Below, piece after piece: positions 33,324 to 44,432 of a stretch of DNA of 64,000 bases. The stretch's first letter is position 1. Every line of letters begins with the position of its first letter. The notes beneath the pieces are model-generated. The model saw only the letters and a program-made list of their open reading frames with translations, was not told the origin of the DNA and made no database searches. Made by a program: the position numbers and the translations under genes. This stretch comes from Carnegiea gigantea (Eukaryota; Streptophyta; Magnoliopsida; Caryophyllales; Cactaceae). The DNA lies in NCBI GenBank assembly GCA_029747015.1, contig JAKOGI010000833.1, positions 326,501 to 390,500 on the forward strand, read 5' to 3'.

Positions 33324-33960
33324 CTATGAACCATCCACGGATAAGCTAGTATTATGTTCCCTATGCGTTTCTTCAATTTTTCGCACTCTAACCCATATGC
33401 CATGAATAAGGGTAGAATATGCAGCAACACCCCAATTCAAATCTTTTGCTCTATCAAGATCAATGAGGTTGACTATATAGTAAAAATAGTAATGATTGCC
33501 CAAATCAAAAGATAGTGCCGAGAAGAAGAGATAAAATAATGTGAGGCTGTTACTTAGCAGAATGCTCAACACAAAACTCATCACTAGTTACCGTATCAAA
33601 AGACTTTAACAAGAAAAGCAACACCCACAAGGGATTTGTTCATGACGGGGCTAAAAAGATGAAAAAGGTTGTCCCACTAAAGATGGAAGTCTTCTTGGTA
33701 TACAAAGGGATCTCCAAAAAGGTAAAGACCTATTAACACAGCAAAATCAAAAGGTAATCATCATCTCTCCAAAGGAAAGACGAAAAGTTAGTAGTATCCC
33801 AAAATCTTCTGACCATCGCTCCAATAACACATCGATCAGTTAAATATGCTACTCCTTTTAGAGTAAAATGGAGGGCACCAAAACCAGCATTATTTAGCAC
33901 ATATTGAACTTGAGCCTCTCTGCCCCCCAAGGTCCGTTACAAATTTGCCAGGGGTACCAG
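33324..33960 (-). pseudogene. Antisense plant mobile domain (PMD) remnant (element G)
   Basis: Minus strand: 'VQYVLNNAGFGALHFTLKGV', 'LTDRCVIGAMVRRFWDTTNF' and 'SSFLWRDDDYLLIL' (33733-33930). In another frame come 'FDLGNHYYFYYIVNLIDLDR' and 'AKDLNWGVAAYSTLIHGIWV' (33324-33584). These match the pattern of the plant mobile domain ('L-x2-xGF-x-A-L-I-T-A-L-VERW-P-T-TF--P-GE-TIT' then 'YNWG-A-LA-LY'). That domain is found in host MAIN-like proteins and in several plant transposons. Between the two blocks about 150 bases are out of frame. Such antisense genes after pol are known in Tat-lineage elements; their function is not established. Confidence 0.6.
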
Positions 33961-34093
33961 CACCCCTTACAAGATCTTCCTGAAAAAGAGGAAAGTAAGC
34001 ATTATCAAATCCATGGTTATAATAAAAGTTATGGAAAAAGATGAAGAGAAAGACTTACTGCTTTTTTAAGGCAGCATGGTCGGATACATAGCA

Positions 34094-34098
34094 TCCAA
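34094..34098. repeat. Probable target-site duplication of element D (left copy)
   Basis: TCCAA precedes the inferred D terminus TGTAACACTCC. The matching copy would lie beyond 64000, so this is unconfirmed. Confidence 0.35.
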
Positions 34099-34783
34099 TG
34101 TAACACTCCCTAATTCCCTAGGAGGAATATCACATCGCCAAGACTCAATTATGGAATCTGTAAGGCCAAATTAAGAGTTAAAAACATTCCTTAAAGAGCT
34201 CACAACACAATAAAGAACGGAAATTGTTTTCCCCCTGAAGGAAATACGTTTTGTCCCGCTTTTCAAGTCACTTCAGGCAAGGATTGAAACAAGTTAATCT
34301 ACAAAACATATTATCAATGATTACATCGCTTACTCCACGAGTTACTCACTCAAAATACACATCATCAAATCAAAATTAACTATTGAATAGGTTCAAGGAA
34401 GAAACAATGTCTTTGTGGGTCACACACCAGGACATCCACCAACTTATATCACACTTAAGGGAATGTTACAACATGTTTGGTGACGGGATAGGTGGTGTTG
34501 ACCCTAAGGAGGTTAATAGAGCCAAACTACTAATGCATTATAATATTACAAGCCCAAAGATGAAGCTCCTTATCAACCAAATTATAAGAGGAGTATTCGA
34601 ACAAAATAAGGTAATGCATCAACATCCCCAAACGTATTATAATAAGCAAAGGAATTGTTCTTCCATGAACAAAAATTTACTCTAAACCTGGGAAAAAGGG
34701 GAAAAAAAGGGGATGAGCAAACCATACGTTTAGTGAATAACTAGCATCCTTAAAACCCAAAACATCTACATGACATACATTAT

Positions 34784-34856
34784 TTAATAGTAATCTATTA
34801 ATAATGACATAATCGTAATCTATTACTTAATAGTAATCTATTAATAAGGACATAAT
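34784..34856. repeat. Tandem 43-base-period repeat in D LTR
   Basis: TTAATAGTAATCTATTAATA begins at 34784 and again at 34827. The copies match over about 30 bases with one visible difference. The word AGTAATCTATTA is itself partly palindromic. Confidence 0.75.
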
Positions 34857-36299
34857 AGTACTGTAGTGTAAGAAATCACTTTTTGCACCTTCTAGCAAAA
34901 TGAAGCTATAATCCTTTATAAAAGACTATTTGGGGTCAAAACTCATAGAGATTCACAACACTTCATTTAATGGATTAAAATTGATTCTCAGGGCATTCTT
35001 TACTTGCTAATCATTAGTTCCTTCCTAATATGGGTGAGACGTATACCCATTAGACACTTACGTTCCTGGGACACACTGAAGTCTACAATGTACTTGAGCC
35101 TCATCAGGATAATATTAACTTGCATTGCAAAGGTTAGTCTCTAGAAACACATAATGCATCAGGAATCCCTTGGCCTAGAACGCATAGGCCGTATAATTCT
35201 TTAGAACCCAACTATAATGCAAGTCCTTTAGTTATTTTCAACAATACAGTGTTTTTCATATAAACATAACTTTCACAAGCACAATCCCTCTTTAAAACTT
35301 TAACCACTTGATCCACTTTATTTAGAAAATGAAATGGTTTTCAAAACACGATAAGCATTCCAGTAACACTTAAGCCATGGCCAATAGGAACACCAATCAT
35401 AAGCACCAAAACACACATTTTGGCACAATTCACTTTGTAAAACAAATTCACACACATTGAGCTCACCATCATCTTGATCAAGCATCCAACCACTTCACAA
35501 GTCACTGTCAAAATAACAATTCATTACTTAATAAAACATCTTAATCAATAAGGATGCCATAATAATCATAAAAACATTGGCAAGGCTACCAGACGATTAG
35601 CATAATTGCGAGAACTTCCAAAAGCCTTCAAGCGTAACTCACGGTCTCAAATATCACTCTCTTACCCTATGACCATTTAGTGTGCCTAAAACATCTCTTT
35701 AAATTAAGAAACTTGACTTAGGACCTATATCTAAGAATTTTTTAATACCTATTATGATCATAATACTTTCAACAACTAACATCCAACCCAAGCTTAATGT
35801 GCATAAACTTTTCTTTTTCTTTATTAATCTCCATCAAATCTCTCCTTTCCTTATTTCCCTTTTTTTCTCTAACTTAATCCTTTATTGCCTCATTTAATAA
35901 TCACATACACCTTAATGGTTATAAACCACAAAAATTATGGCCCCAACCCCCCTATTTACTTTTTTTTAACACAAATGCAACCATTTTCGTATAAATGCCA
36001 TGGTTGTTCAACAAAACATGGATCTACCTATTTAGTCACAAATTCTAATCCAAACAATTATACATCCAACAACTCTGAAAATCCATCAAACCCTAACTAT
36101 CAACATTATACTTTCTTTTCACTTCAAAATTTCATAAATCAACTAAATGGTCCTAAATTCTACTCACAATCACCAACATCCAACATAAACCCAAAAACTA
36201 ATTCAATTTCAAATTAATATAATCTACGGAGAAAGTTACCTGCTTGAAAAATTTTGGTTGAATGGACTAGGAATCCAAGATTAAAGTGACGATCCTCAT

Positions 36300-36420
36300 C
36301 CCCAAGCTTTTCATTGTCTTCTTCTTCCTCTTCCCCTTCTTCTTCCTCTCTCTTTTCTCGCTTTCCTCCTCTCATCTCTCTCTTCCTCTCTCTCTCTCTC
36401 TCACTCTCTCTCTCTCAGCC
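36300..36420. repeat. CT-rich low-complexity tract in D LTR
   Basis: Successive TCTTCCTC and TCTCTC runs, purine-rich on the element's own strand. Such tracts often lie in plant LTR leaders, but no function is claimed. Confidence 0.8.
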
Positions 36421-36812
36421 GTGAAGTGTGTCCGTTGAGTGTGTTGTGTGTGTTGCATGCGACTGTGTGTGATAAACCCCCGCTTTCTGCTGCCCCCCTC
36501 CCTTTTTCCCTTTTTTTTTTTTGAAAGCTTGGGACTATGTAGTTAATCCCCAACCACGTAATTTTTCCTAGCCAATAATAATGCCAATAAAATAATCCCC
36601 AATAGGGTTTGACCAATTCAACTAGTATTTATAGAAATTGGGCAATATATATAAAAACTTAAATTTTAAAATTAAATAATCAACTAAATCAAAATTAATT
36701 ATGAGCACCTACTTACCCAAAATAAAACATCACATAATCACAAAATTTAACAAATAAATTGATTTAATTAAACTAATCTATGTAATTAACTAAACTAAAT
36801 TTCATAGACCTT

Positions 36813-36830
36813 ACAGTCTCCCCCACTTAA
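36813..36830 (-). promoter_or_regulatory. Element D polypurine tract
   Basis: The minus strand reads TCTTTAAGTGGGGGAGAC immediately before the LTR start. This purine run fixes the element's 3' border and strand. Confidence 0.85.
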
Positions 36831-38230
36831 AGAAATTTCATCCTCAAAATTTAGAATAGCTGTAGTAAAAAAAAGTGGGATACTTCCCCCGCATCTTGTG
36901 TTTAGGCTCCTAGGTTGTTTCAGCCACTTTGTGATGCTTCCATAAGACCTTAACATAAGGAATAGTTTTGTTTCTTAGCTTCCTTTCTTTCCCTTCCAAG
37001 ATGCGTATCTCCTCTATAAAACGTAAGGTCTCCTTTGATCTGAAGGGCTCCATAGTGGATTATGTGATCCTGATCGTGTACATACTTGCGAAGGTTGGAT
37101 ACATGAAATACCACATGCATGTATGCCTTATCAGGGGTGGGAAGGCCAGCCGGTAAGCTACCAACCCCATTTTTTGCAGGATTTCAAATGAACAATGAAC
37201 CTAAGGCTAAGCTTACCCTTTTGCCCATATTGCAGAATCTCCTTAAGAGGTGAAACCTTTAGAAACACATGATCTCCTACTTCAAATTCCAATGGCCTTC
37301 TTCCTAAGTCTACATAACTCTTCTATCTACTTTGAGCTGCTTGAAGTCTTTTCTTAATGGTTTTAGCCACCTCATTGGTTTAGTCAATCAACTCTACTTT
37401 AGATGGTTCTCTTTCCCTTATTTCATTCCAACAAACTGGCATTCTTCATTGACGCCCATATAATGCTTCAAATGGGGCCATGCCAACACCAGTGTGATAG
37501 CTATTATTGTACATAAACTCTATTAAAGGTAAGTTGTGATCCCAAAAACCCATATAGTCTAGAGCACAAGCCCTCAGCATTGTCCTCTAGGGTTTGGATT
37601 GTTCTTTCTGACTACCCATCTGTTTGAGGATTAAACGTTATACTCAAATGCGGTCAGTACACATTGTCACTTGGAATCCATTCTAGAATTTGGAAGTGAA
37701 CTTAGTATCTCTATCTGACACAATACTAAGGGGCATACCATGTAATCTAGCTATCTCTTAGATATAGAGATCAACTAGTTGCTCTAAAGTGAATGTGATC
37801 TTGATGGCGAGAAAATGAGCAGCTTTGTTGATTTGACCACTACCCAAATGTCGTTATGGTGCTTAGGGGTCTTAGGTAGGTTGTGATGAAATCCATGGTG
37901 ACATGCTCCCATTTCCACACCGAGATTGGTAGGAACGAAAGTAAACCACCAGGCTTCTAGTGCTCTGTCTTCACTCTCTGGCTAGTCAAGCATCTAGCCA
38001 CAAAATCTGCTACATCTATTTTCATCCTAATCCACCAAAAGTAAGTTTTCATATCATGGTACGTTTTAGTACTCCCAAGATAGGTAGTGAAAGTGGAGTT
38101 GTGTGCTTCTTTCATCACTTCCTTCTTGTGTTCTATAATATTTGCTGCACATAATCTCTCTTTAAACCAAAGGACGTCCTTCTTAAGGTGGAAGTCCTTG
38201 ATCTTTTCGTCTCTAACTCTCAACTCTCTT
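36831..38230 (-). pseudogene. Integrase and chromodomain remnant, element D
   Basis: 'KKEVMKEAHNSTFTTYLGST' and 'FWWIRMKIDVADFVARCLTS' (37957-38223) form the H2C2 zinc-binding domain. Further on the minus strand, 'SIVSDRDTKFTSKFW' (about 37690-37735) holds the second catalytic aspartate. 'NNSYHTGVGMAPFEALYGR' (about 37450-37510) lies past the glutamate region. A tail with 'NKTIPYVKVLWKHHKVAE' and 'GKYPT' (about 36870-36980) is the chromodomain. Multiple stops interrupt it. Confidence 0.8.
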
Positions 38231-38832
38231 CTTTATTTTTATTAACTCAGGATCTTCACCCTATCAACTTCTTAATCCCATCCGCTAGAGGCGAGGCTAC
38301 TTGGAGTGTTGCCAAGTATCCTTTATCTCCAGGTAAAATAATTTCAGTCTAGTGTTCTTCAAAATCTTTCAAAAGCTTCTTTTCTTGAGTAAGTATACAG
38401 GTAAATGACCCGTTGATTTCCTACTTAGGCCATCAGCAACTACATTCTCCTTCCTCGAATGATGCTTGATTTCTATGTCATAGTCCTTCAAAAGTTCTAA
38501 CCGCCTTCTTTGCCTCATGTTCAATTCATTTTCGATGAAAATGTACTTAAGGCTCTTGTGTCAGTGTAAATCTTACACCTAATTCTATATCAATAATGCC
38601 TCCATATTTTTAAAGCGAACACTACCATCGCTAGCTCTAGGTCATGCGTGGGGTAATTCTCTTCATGTGGTTTCAATTAATGAGAATCATATACAATCAC
38701 TCTCTCTTTTTACATAAGGACACATCCTAACCCCTTTTTAGAGGCATCACTGTAGATCACAAATCCATCAATCTCCTCAAGAATTGCTAAAATTGGGGTT
38801 GATACTAGCCTCTTCTTCAGTTCTTGAAAACT
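38231..38832 (-). pseudogene. RNase H remnant, element D
   Basis: This lies between the reverse transcriptase and the integrase zinc domain. Readable pieces include 'VYSDASKKGLGCVL'-type text near 38710-38760 and '[18 protein letters not shown]' near 38470-38525. The catalytic layout cannot be verified because of frame changes. Confidence 0.65.
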
Positions 38833-39439
38833 TTACTCACACTTTTCAGACGACTCAAACTTAGTGTTCTTGTGAATCAACTTAGTAATAGGCAAAGCCA
38901 ATTTCGCGAAGCCTTTCATAAATCTCTTGTAGTAGTCTACTATACTCAAGAAACTCCTAACTTTTGTCACTGTTATATGTCTAGGCCAATTCACTATTGC
39001 TTCCACCTTAGCAGGGTCTACTGGTATCCAATCCTTAGTCACCATATGACCCAAAAAATGGAACCTGTCCAACCAAAATTCACACTTCTTCAATTTAGCA
39101 TATAACTTATTCTCCTCCAAAGTCCTTAATATGGTTCTTAAATGTTCAACATGCTCCTCCTTAGATCTAAAATAGATTTAGATGTCATCAAGGAAGACCA
39201 CTACAAACTTTTCCAAATAGGGCTTAAATACCCTATTCATTAGGTCCATGAAGGAAGATTGAGCATTCATCAGCCTAAAGGGTAACACTCAGAATTCATA
39301 GTGTCCATATTAGACCCCGAGGGCAGTTTTAGGCACATCCACCTTTCTGATTTTCAATTGATGATAACCTGACCTTAGGTCAATTTTGGAGTACACTGCT
39401 GATCCTGCCAATTGATCGAGCAAATAATCTATCCTTAGT
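38833..39439 (-). pseudogene. Reverse transcriptase, main part, element D
   Basis: '[20 protein letters not shown]' (39360-39430), the palm 'VVFLDDI' (near 39181-39205, both aspartates present), '[20 protein letters not shown]' and 'VEAIVNWPRHITVTKVRSFL' (38833-39120) are in order on the minus strand. '[18 protein letters not shown]' replaces the usual 'FGLTNAP'. Stops occur at two or three sites. The N-terminal part is found at 62874 on, across insertion E. Confidence 0.85.
39435..39439. repeat. Target-site duplication of insertion E (left copy, TTAGT)
   Basis: TTAGT directly precedes the E terminus TGTAACGCCCC (39440). An identical TTAGT follows the other E terminus at 62869-62873. Removing E and one copy rejoins the reverse transcriptase of D in register. 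Confidence 0.92.
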
Positions 39440-39684
39440 TGTAACGCCCCAAATATACATGATTTATTGCCTACATTCGCCTACTTATATTCACCTGCTT
39501 ACGGTTATTAATAAGATATAATAACTCAATGAACAGGGCGTTATCGCCGTCCACAAAGGACAAGGCTACCGTTATACCTGAAAACTTGCCATAAACCAAA
39601 GGTTACCCTGCAAAGGGGTATTCACCATCATAATCACTCAAACCATTAAGTTATAAACAGAAATGGATCTACATCCCAAGGGTT
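39440..39684 (-). repeat. E left flank: LTR 3' end, inverted
   Basis: Reverse complement of the LTR end at 41235-41479, with a few substitutions. At 39683-39685 the sequence switches to plus-strand LTR sequence with two or three shared bases (TT) at the join. Confidence 0.9.
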
Positions 39685-41479
39685 TGCTTATCGCTTAATA
39701 TATTGAAGTTTGTTATGGTGTTTATGGTGTTTGGAAAAGATGGGAGTGGGTTCAAGTTGACCCAAAGTTAGGGTTTTGTCCAAAATGCATGATTTGGACC
39801 AACTAATGTTAAATTTGAGGTGTGTATGTATATGTGACTAGAAAAGGAGCTTTATTTTATATGAATATGAAGTGGAATTATGTGTGGTGTTTTTGTATGA
39901 TGTTAGGATGTACCAAAGTGTGTTTACTATTAGGAAAGAGTTTAAGTTGAGGATTGGTGTGAAAAGTGAGAGAACCCACTCAATCAGTGAGACTGGAATT
40001 TCCAGACAAACAGGATAGCCTTGGAAATGAAACTGGTAATGATCGGCCAGCCAAAAATTTTGATTTTTGGTGGGTAGGTAGGTCAGTGTGTTTGTTTCAA
40101 AATGGCTCTTGAATCGCATTAATCTGAGGTCTGTGGAGAAAGTGATGGTCATTTTACCGAACCTGTGTAAGGTGAGCTTAAAACTGACATGTTGGTGTTC
40201 TAGCCCCATTTTAGGAACCCTAGCATGGGAATCATGTTTTGTGTCCTTGATGAAAGTTTTAGAGGCCTTCCTAAGCTATTTATATTGGGGTCTTACGTCT
40301 CATTTTGAGGTTGGGAGTATAAGTTGTGGATTATTCTTCCTGTATCCTCTTTTCAGGCCCTTATGCTCTAAACTTGCTACCGTGCCTTAAATCACATTTC
40401 TATGGTTTATATCGTTATCATTTTGGTTTGATCTATGAACTAGTGTGTAAAAGTCCTTCATAAGCCAGTTTTATTTAAAATTATTCATTATAAGAACAAG
40501 ATTGTTTCTGACCTCAAGTTCCTATAATGAACTTTTGAACAAAATCAAGGCCTAAGCTTTCATTTTCTTCACTTTAGTGCATCTCATTCCTCTGTGAACT
40601 AGCATTTAAAACTTCCAGATACGTTCATTTCCTGTATCTTTAGTAATCAGCACGTATTTATCGAAATCATAATATTTTGGTAAGCGCATCAGTGAATCAT
40701 TTTAATCAGTGCTTCATCACATAATTAGTGACCCCGTCAGTTATCAGTTATAGGGCATTGCCCTCCACTTACCCGCACGGCTTCAGGCCAGGTCTCTCGG
40801 TCGGCTTGGCAGGTGCATACCTATTCATGTATTGTAACAGTTACTATGGGGTGCACTAACAGATAATAATTGGCAATGCAGTTTTATATGCATCTCATTC
40901 CCTGTTTTCAATTAAAACGAATTGCAAGCGGGCCCAAATAACTTTTCAGTGAATTTTTATCAGTACAGGGGCGCGTGTACTGAGCTTTGGCTCACAGTTC
41001 GAAATATTTTTATGTTTTATTTTAGGAAAATGTGCAGTGAATCGCCCTCAGGTGGGCAGGGAGGTCGAAGGTGATAAATGAGACGGGACCTTCCTTGTGA
41101 TTGGCGGTGTGGGAGAGCTAAGATGCTATCTTATTATATTGCGATGTGTTTTGGAGTTTCAACTATATATTCAAACAAAATTATGTATTTTGGTGCCACA
41201 ACTATATTTTTGGACCAAGTTATATATGTGGTGTAACCCTTGGGATGTAGATCCATTTCTGTATATAACTTAATGGTTTGATTGATTATGATGGTGAATG
41301 CCCCTTTATAGGGTAACCTTTGGTTTATGGCAAGTTCTCAGGTATAACGGTAGCCTTGTCCTTTGTGGACGGCAGTAACGCCCCGTTCATTGAGTTATTA
41401 TATCTTATTGATAACCGTAAGCAGGTGAAAGCAAGTAGGCGAATGTAGGCAGTGAATCATGTATATTTGGGGCGTTACA
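39684..41479 (+). repeat. Element C 5' LTR (first ~880 bases missing)
   Basis: Collinear with the 3' LTR from about 48291 to its end. It starts inside the LTR at TTGCTTATCGCTTAATATAT and ends GGGGCGTTACA before the primer-binding site. The small open frames in it (for example 40088-40390 and its relatives at 48781-48999) are LTR sequence, not genes. Confidence 0.9.
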
Positions 41480-41483
41480 GATT

Positions 41484-41495
41484 TGATATCAGAGC
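41484..41495 (+). promoter_or_regulatory. Element C primer-binding site
   Basis: TGATATCAGAGC is one change from TGGTATCAGAGC, the initiator tRNA-Met site, and begins five bases after the LTR end. Confidence 0.85.
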
Positions 41496-41687
41496 TAGGT
41501 TGAGATTTTCTTGAGGAATGTAGAGTTAGAAACTATAGGGTGAGAATGGTTGTAGCGAGGGGGCTATCATATATTGCTAGAATGACATTAGGAGTGTAAT
41601 AACGATATTAGACTGCTAGTTGCTTCCATTTGTATGCTTCTTGTTTAGGGATATGCATGCCTTTCATATATGTGTTTTCTTTGTTAG

Positions 41688-42506
41688 GTGGATCCTCATG
41701 GCGTTAATATGTTGCCGGGTGGATCTATGATTGCTCATATTGCGCTGCTACATGTTACTATAAAGGCACATGCCCAGGACCCTTATTCTGAGTTCCGCAG
41801 TATTACGGTTCGTGCTCAGAGACTGCTTCGGTCCTTACCCCCGGTTGGCCCGTGGGTGGAGTTTAGGCAATGTTATCACGACTTTATGATGACAGGGAAC
41901 CCAGGCTTGGACGGGCCTAGATTTCAGCCCCAGGGGGCTTGGACGACTCTCACTACAGAGCTGTTGTTAAGAGAGGAGTTTGAATTGAGGGGAATTACTA
42001 TGGAAACTCTTCAGCACGTCTTTCCCCTACATCAAGTCCATCCCCCACCAGCACAGGGGCCACCCTCCCCACCAGCACCAGCACAGGGGCCACCCTCCCC
42101 ACCAGCACCAGCACAGGGGCCACTCATCCCGCCCGCACCAGACACCCCACTGATGCTTGATAGCCCTGGGGAGGCTTATGTGGTGATAGACATCCCTGGC
42201 ACCCCAGAAGTAACGGTGATTAGTTTTGGGGATGACGACCACCAGGGAGAGGAGGACGATCTAGAGGAGGACAATCCAGAGGAGGATGATCCCGAGGAGG
42301 ATCAAGACAGTGATGAGATGGGGATAGAGCAGCAAGGGGAACAAGAGGCGGATGAGTTTATAGTGGACTTAGAGGAGAAGCAAGAGCCACAAGTTCAACA
42401 GGAGGTCGATAATGCCGAGTTAGAGGCATCTACGAGCAGCTTCGATTCAGGTGAAGAACCTGATGATGAGTCTGACCCAGATTACGATCCATCTAAGGAT
42501 CGTTAG
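41688..42506 (+). CDS. Accessory ORF before gag (element C), unknown function
   Basis: Intact 272-codon frame between the primer-binding site and gag. The N-terminal 110 residues are globular-looking ('RSLPPVGPWVEFRQCYHDFM', 'TTELLLREEFELRGITMETL'). They are followed by a proline-rich repeat of ten residues (P-A-P-A-Q-G-P-P-S-P, about residues 115-150), 'YVVIDIPGTPEVTVISFGDD', and a strongly acidic tail ending 'DESDPDYDPSKDR'. I recognise no domain, signal peptide or membrane segment. Ordinary chromoviruses lack a gene here. A degraded copy of its end is present in element A (5196-5532). It is open although gag and pol around it carry stops. Confidence 0.75.
   Translation: MDPHGVNMLPGGSMIAHIALLHVTIKAHAQDPYSEFRSITVRAQRLLRSLPPVGPWVEFRQCYHDFMMTGNPGLDGPRFQPQGAWTTLTTELLLREEFELRGITMETLQHVFPLHQVHPPPAQGPPSPPAPAQGPPSPPAPAQGPLIPPAPDTPLMLDSPGEAYVVIDIPGTPEVTVISFGDDDHQGEEDDLEEDNPEEDDPEEDQDSDEMGIEQQGEQEADEFIVDLEEKQEPQVQQEVDNAELEASTSSFDSGEEPDDESDPDYDPSKDR
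42046..42150 (+). repeat. 30-base tandem repeat inside accessory ORF
   Basis: Two exact 30-base units at 42061-42090 and 42091-42120 (CACCCTCCCCACCAGCACCA...), a half unit before and a diverged unit after. They encode the ten-residue proline-rich repeat and keep the frame. Confidence 0.9.
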
Positions 42507-42939
42507 GTGGTTCTAGGCGCGGATCTAGTGGTTTTCATTTTGAGCCCTGTATGTAGATATGATTTGGTTGGCCTGGATAATTATATTTTATGGGGCATCT
42601 GACATTATATATAGTTAGTCCAATCCTCTTCGACTGTGATAACATGGTCCGTATCTCTTTTTGGTTATGTGACAGACCTAGTGTCTAGGGGCTATTTAGT
42701 GTTTAGTGATAGGGTAGGAGTCAGAGCTAGTCTTGCTTACTCAGCTAGGTGTAATATGCTTTTGTTGCTCATGTATATAAATCAACTATGTATGTAAGTA
42801 AGCAGTTTTGAAATGAAATGATGATGCTTTGAGTTATGACATAATTTTCGAGTAATCTCCTATGTATTTATTAGGCACGTTTATCTGATATGTCTGGAGG
42901 TTCCAGTATTTGAATTGCTTTATTTAATGTATGATCAGA
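42507..42939 (+). other. Spacer between accessory ORF and gag (element C)
   Basis: No open frame of note. It probably carries the leader for gag translation, but no splice or frameshift signal can be assigned. Confidence 0.5.
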
Positions 42940-44091
42940 ATGTCCCAGTCAGTGCACAACAACATGGAGGTTCATGTAGAGGACAATATGGAACAAGGCC
43001 AGGGATCCGGTGATCAAGGCTCTTGCCAGGAGCCATAACATGCTGACACGCCACCACTGCCCTCTGAATTAGCTACCAACTTAGGCAGCCCGAGTTATTG
43101 GCCAACCTTAGTTGCTGAATTGATGAAGCGAATTCCCCAGATACCTGCTGAAACCCCTCCTAAAGAGGATAAATTAGCAGATAGGGTAGTACGGCGCAAT
43201 CCTAAAGTTTATAATGGATCTTATGATCCAGTAGTACTGGAGGAATGGATAAGAGGAATCGAGAAATTCTTTACAGTGGTAGAGGTGCCAGGAGGAAAAA
43301 GGGTAAACATTGGGACATATTATTTGACCGGTGAAGCTGACATTTGGTGGAATACCGTGAAGGATAAACTCATAGGGCCTGAATTCACCTGGAGCAAATT
43401 TTTAGCAGAGTTGAGGGCTAAATTTTACCCAGCTGTAGTGCAAAGGGAAAAGGAAAAGGAATTTATAGAGTTGAAAATAAGCGGCAGAATGTCAGTAATG
43501 CAGTATGCTAGTAAGTTCACAGAACTATCTAGGTTTGTCCCTGAATTTATGTCATCTGAAAGGTTAAAGATAAGAAGGTTTGAAGAGGGTTTGGCCTTCT
43601 ACATTCGGAACCAGTTAGCCGGGCAACCCCTTCTAACTTACCAAGAACTGTATGAGCGAGCCGCTAAAGTGGAACGAGTGAAGACGTAGTTGAGAGCCCT
43701 GAATCTAATCAACCACAAGAGAAAGGGGTTTAAGTGGGGGACTCCGAGTGAAAGTGTGTATCAGAACCAGAAGAAACCTACTCCTGTTTCCTCTAAGAGC
43801 CATCCTATGGGGCTGACAGCACCCTGTGCGAAGTGTGGAAGAACAAATCACACCACTCCTGAATGGTAAGTTGGCACCAACAAATGCATGTGGTGTGGAA
43901 GTCCTAAACACCTCATCGCTGCATACCCCCAACGACTGAAAGCTATAGATAAGGGCGCAGCAAAACCCTTGGCTCTGCCCCGCCAGGGACCCCCACCTGT
44001 AAGGCCTGCAGTTGTAGGAAGGGCATTTGTGATGAACAAAAAGGAAGCTGCTACCTCTGGTATGGTAGTAACTGGAACTCTTTTTTAAATT
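42940..44091 (+). pseudogene. gag (element C), two or three stops
   Basis: The ATG at 42940 opens the frame 'MSQSVHNNMEVHVEDNME'. A TAA at 43036-43038 interrupts, then it runs open from 43039 to the TAG at 43687-43689. Capsid landmarks are 'VRRNPKVYNGSYDPVVLEEW', 'FTVVEVPGGKRVNIGTYYL', 'WWNTVKDKLIG', 'FYPAVVQREKEKEFIELK' and 'YERAAKVERVKT'. In the nucleocapsid, 'CAKCGRTNHTTPEW' has lost the last cysteine (TGG for TGC), and a second motif 'CMWCGSPKHLIAAYP' follows. The protein would form the virus-like particle. A frame change to pol lies near 44086. Confidence 0.88.
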
Positions 44092-44432
44092 CAGAGCCAT
44101 TTTGTGTTTTATTTGACTCGGGCGCCACTCATTCTTTTATATCTACCTGATCTGCGATACAATTGAGCCTGGAGAATAGGAGTATAGAAACCAATTATAT
44201 ACTTAAGCTACCCAACAATTCTATGATTACGTGCCCCCTCTCTTATGAACTTGTCCCCATCATCATTGGTGAAACTACTTTCCCTGTGGATTTGATTCAA
44301 TTTGACTTGTCTGATTTTGACATCATTTTGAGAATGAATTGGTTGCACACTAATGGAGCCCAAATCGACTGCGAAGATCTTAAGGTTATCTTAAAGGATG
44401 AGAAAGGGAGAAATGTATGTTTTTATGGGTAG
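44086..44432 (+). pseudogene. Aspartic protease (element C)
   Basis: 'VLFDSGATHSFIS' at 44107-44145 has the D-S-G active site. The domain continues 'LSLENRSIETNYILKLPNNS' and 'DFDIILRMNWLHTNGAQIDC', the usual chromovirus protease end. A stop falls near 44157 in some readings and a TAG at 44430-44432. The frame is shared with the rest of pol (third frame). Confidence 0.85.

Larger units (their letters stand above)
25668..34098 (+). mobile_element. Element G: Tat-lineage Ty3/gypsy with antisense ORF
   Basis: Plus-strand reverse transcriptase, RNase H, a second archaeal-type RNase H and integrase remnants occupy 26220-29390. A 4 kb region with an antisense plant-mobile-domain ORF follows. The double RNase H and the long 3' region with an antisense gene are characteristic of the Tat/Ogre branch. 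Gag and protease are missing on the left, so G is truncated at its junction with B's LTR. On the right it is interrupted at 34098 by element D, and the rest may lie beyond 64000. No LTR of G was identified. Confidence 0.75.
34099..36812 (-). repeat. Element D 3' LTR
   Basis: On the minus strand it starts TGTAAGGTCTATGAAATTTA directly after the polypurine tract. The inferred end is GGAATTAGGGAGTGTTACA at 34099, giving TGTAA...TTACA ends and a length (about 2.7 kb) like that of the C LTR. The end is inferred because the other LTR is not in the window. It contains an approximate CT-rich block at 36300-36420, and only small motif-free open frames such as 34383-34685 and 35885-36217. Confidence 0.65.

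Noticed and set aside
34784..34856. CRISPR-like or regulatory array
   Set aside because: Only two units of a 43-base period in an AT-rich LTR; a local duplication.
40088..40390. Hypothetical protein frames in the LTRs (also 48147-48377, 48781-48999, 49997-50203, 61910-62140, 62187-62450)
   Set aside because: They lie in copies of one LTR, in both orientations, with no domain and no conserved frame use; they recur only because the LTR recurs.
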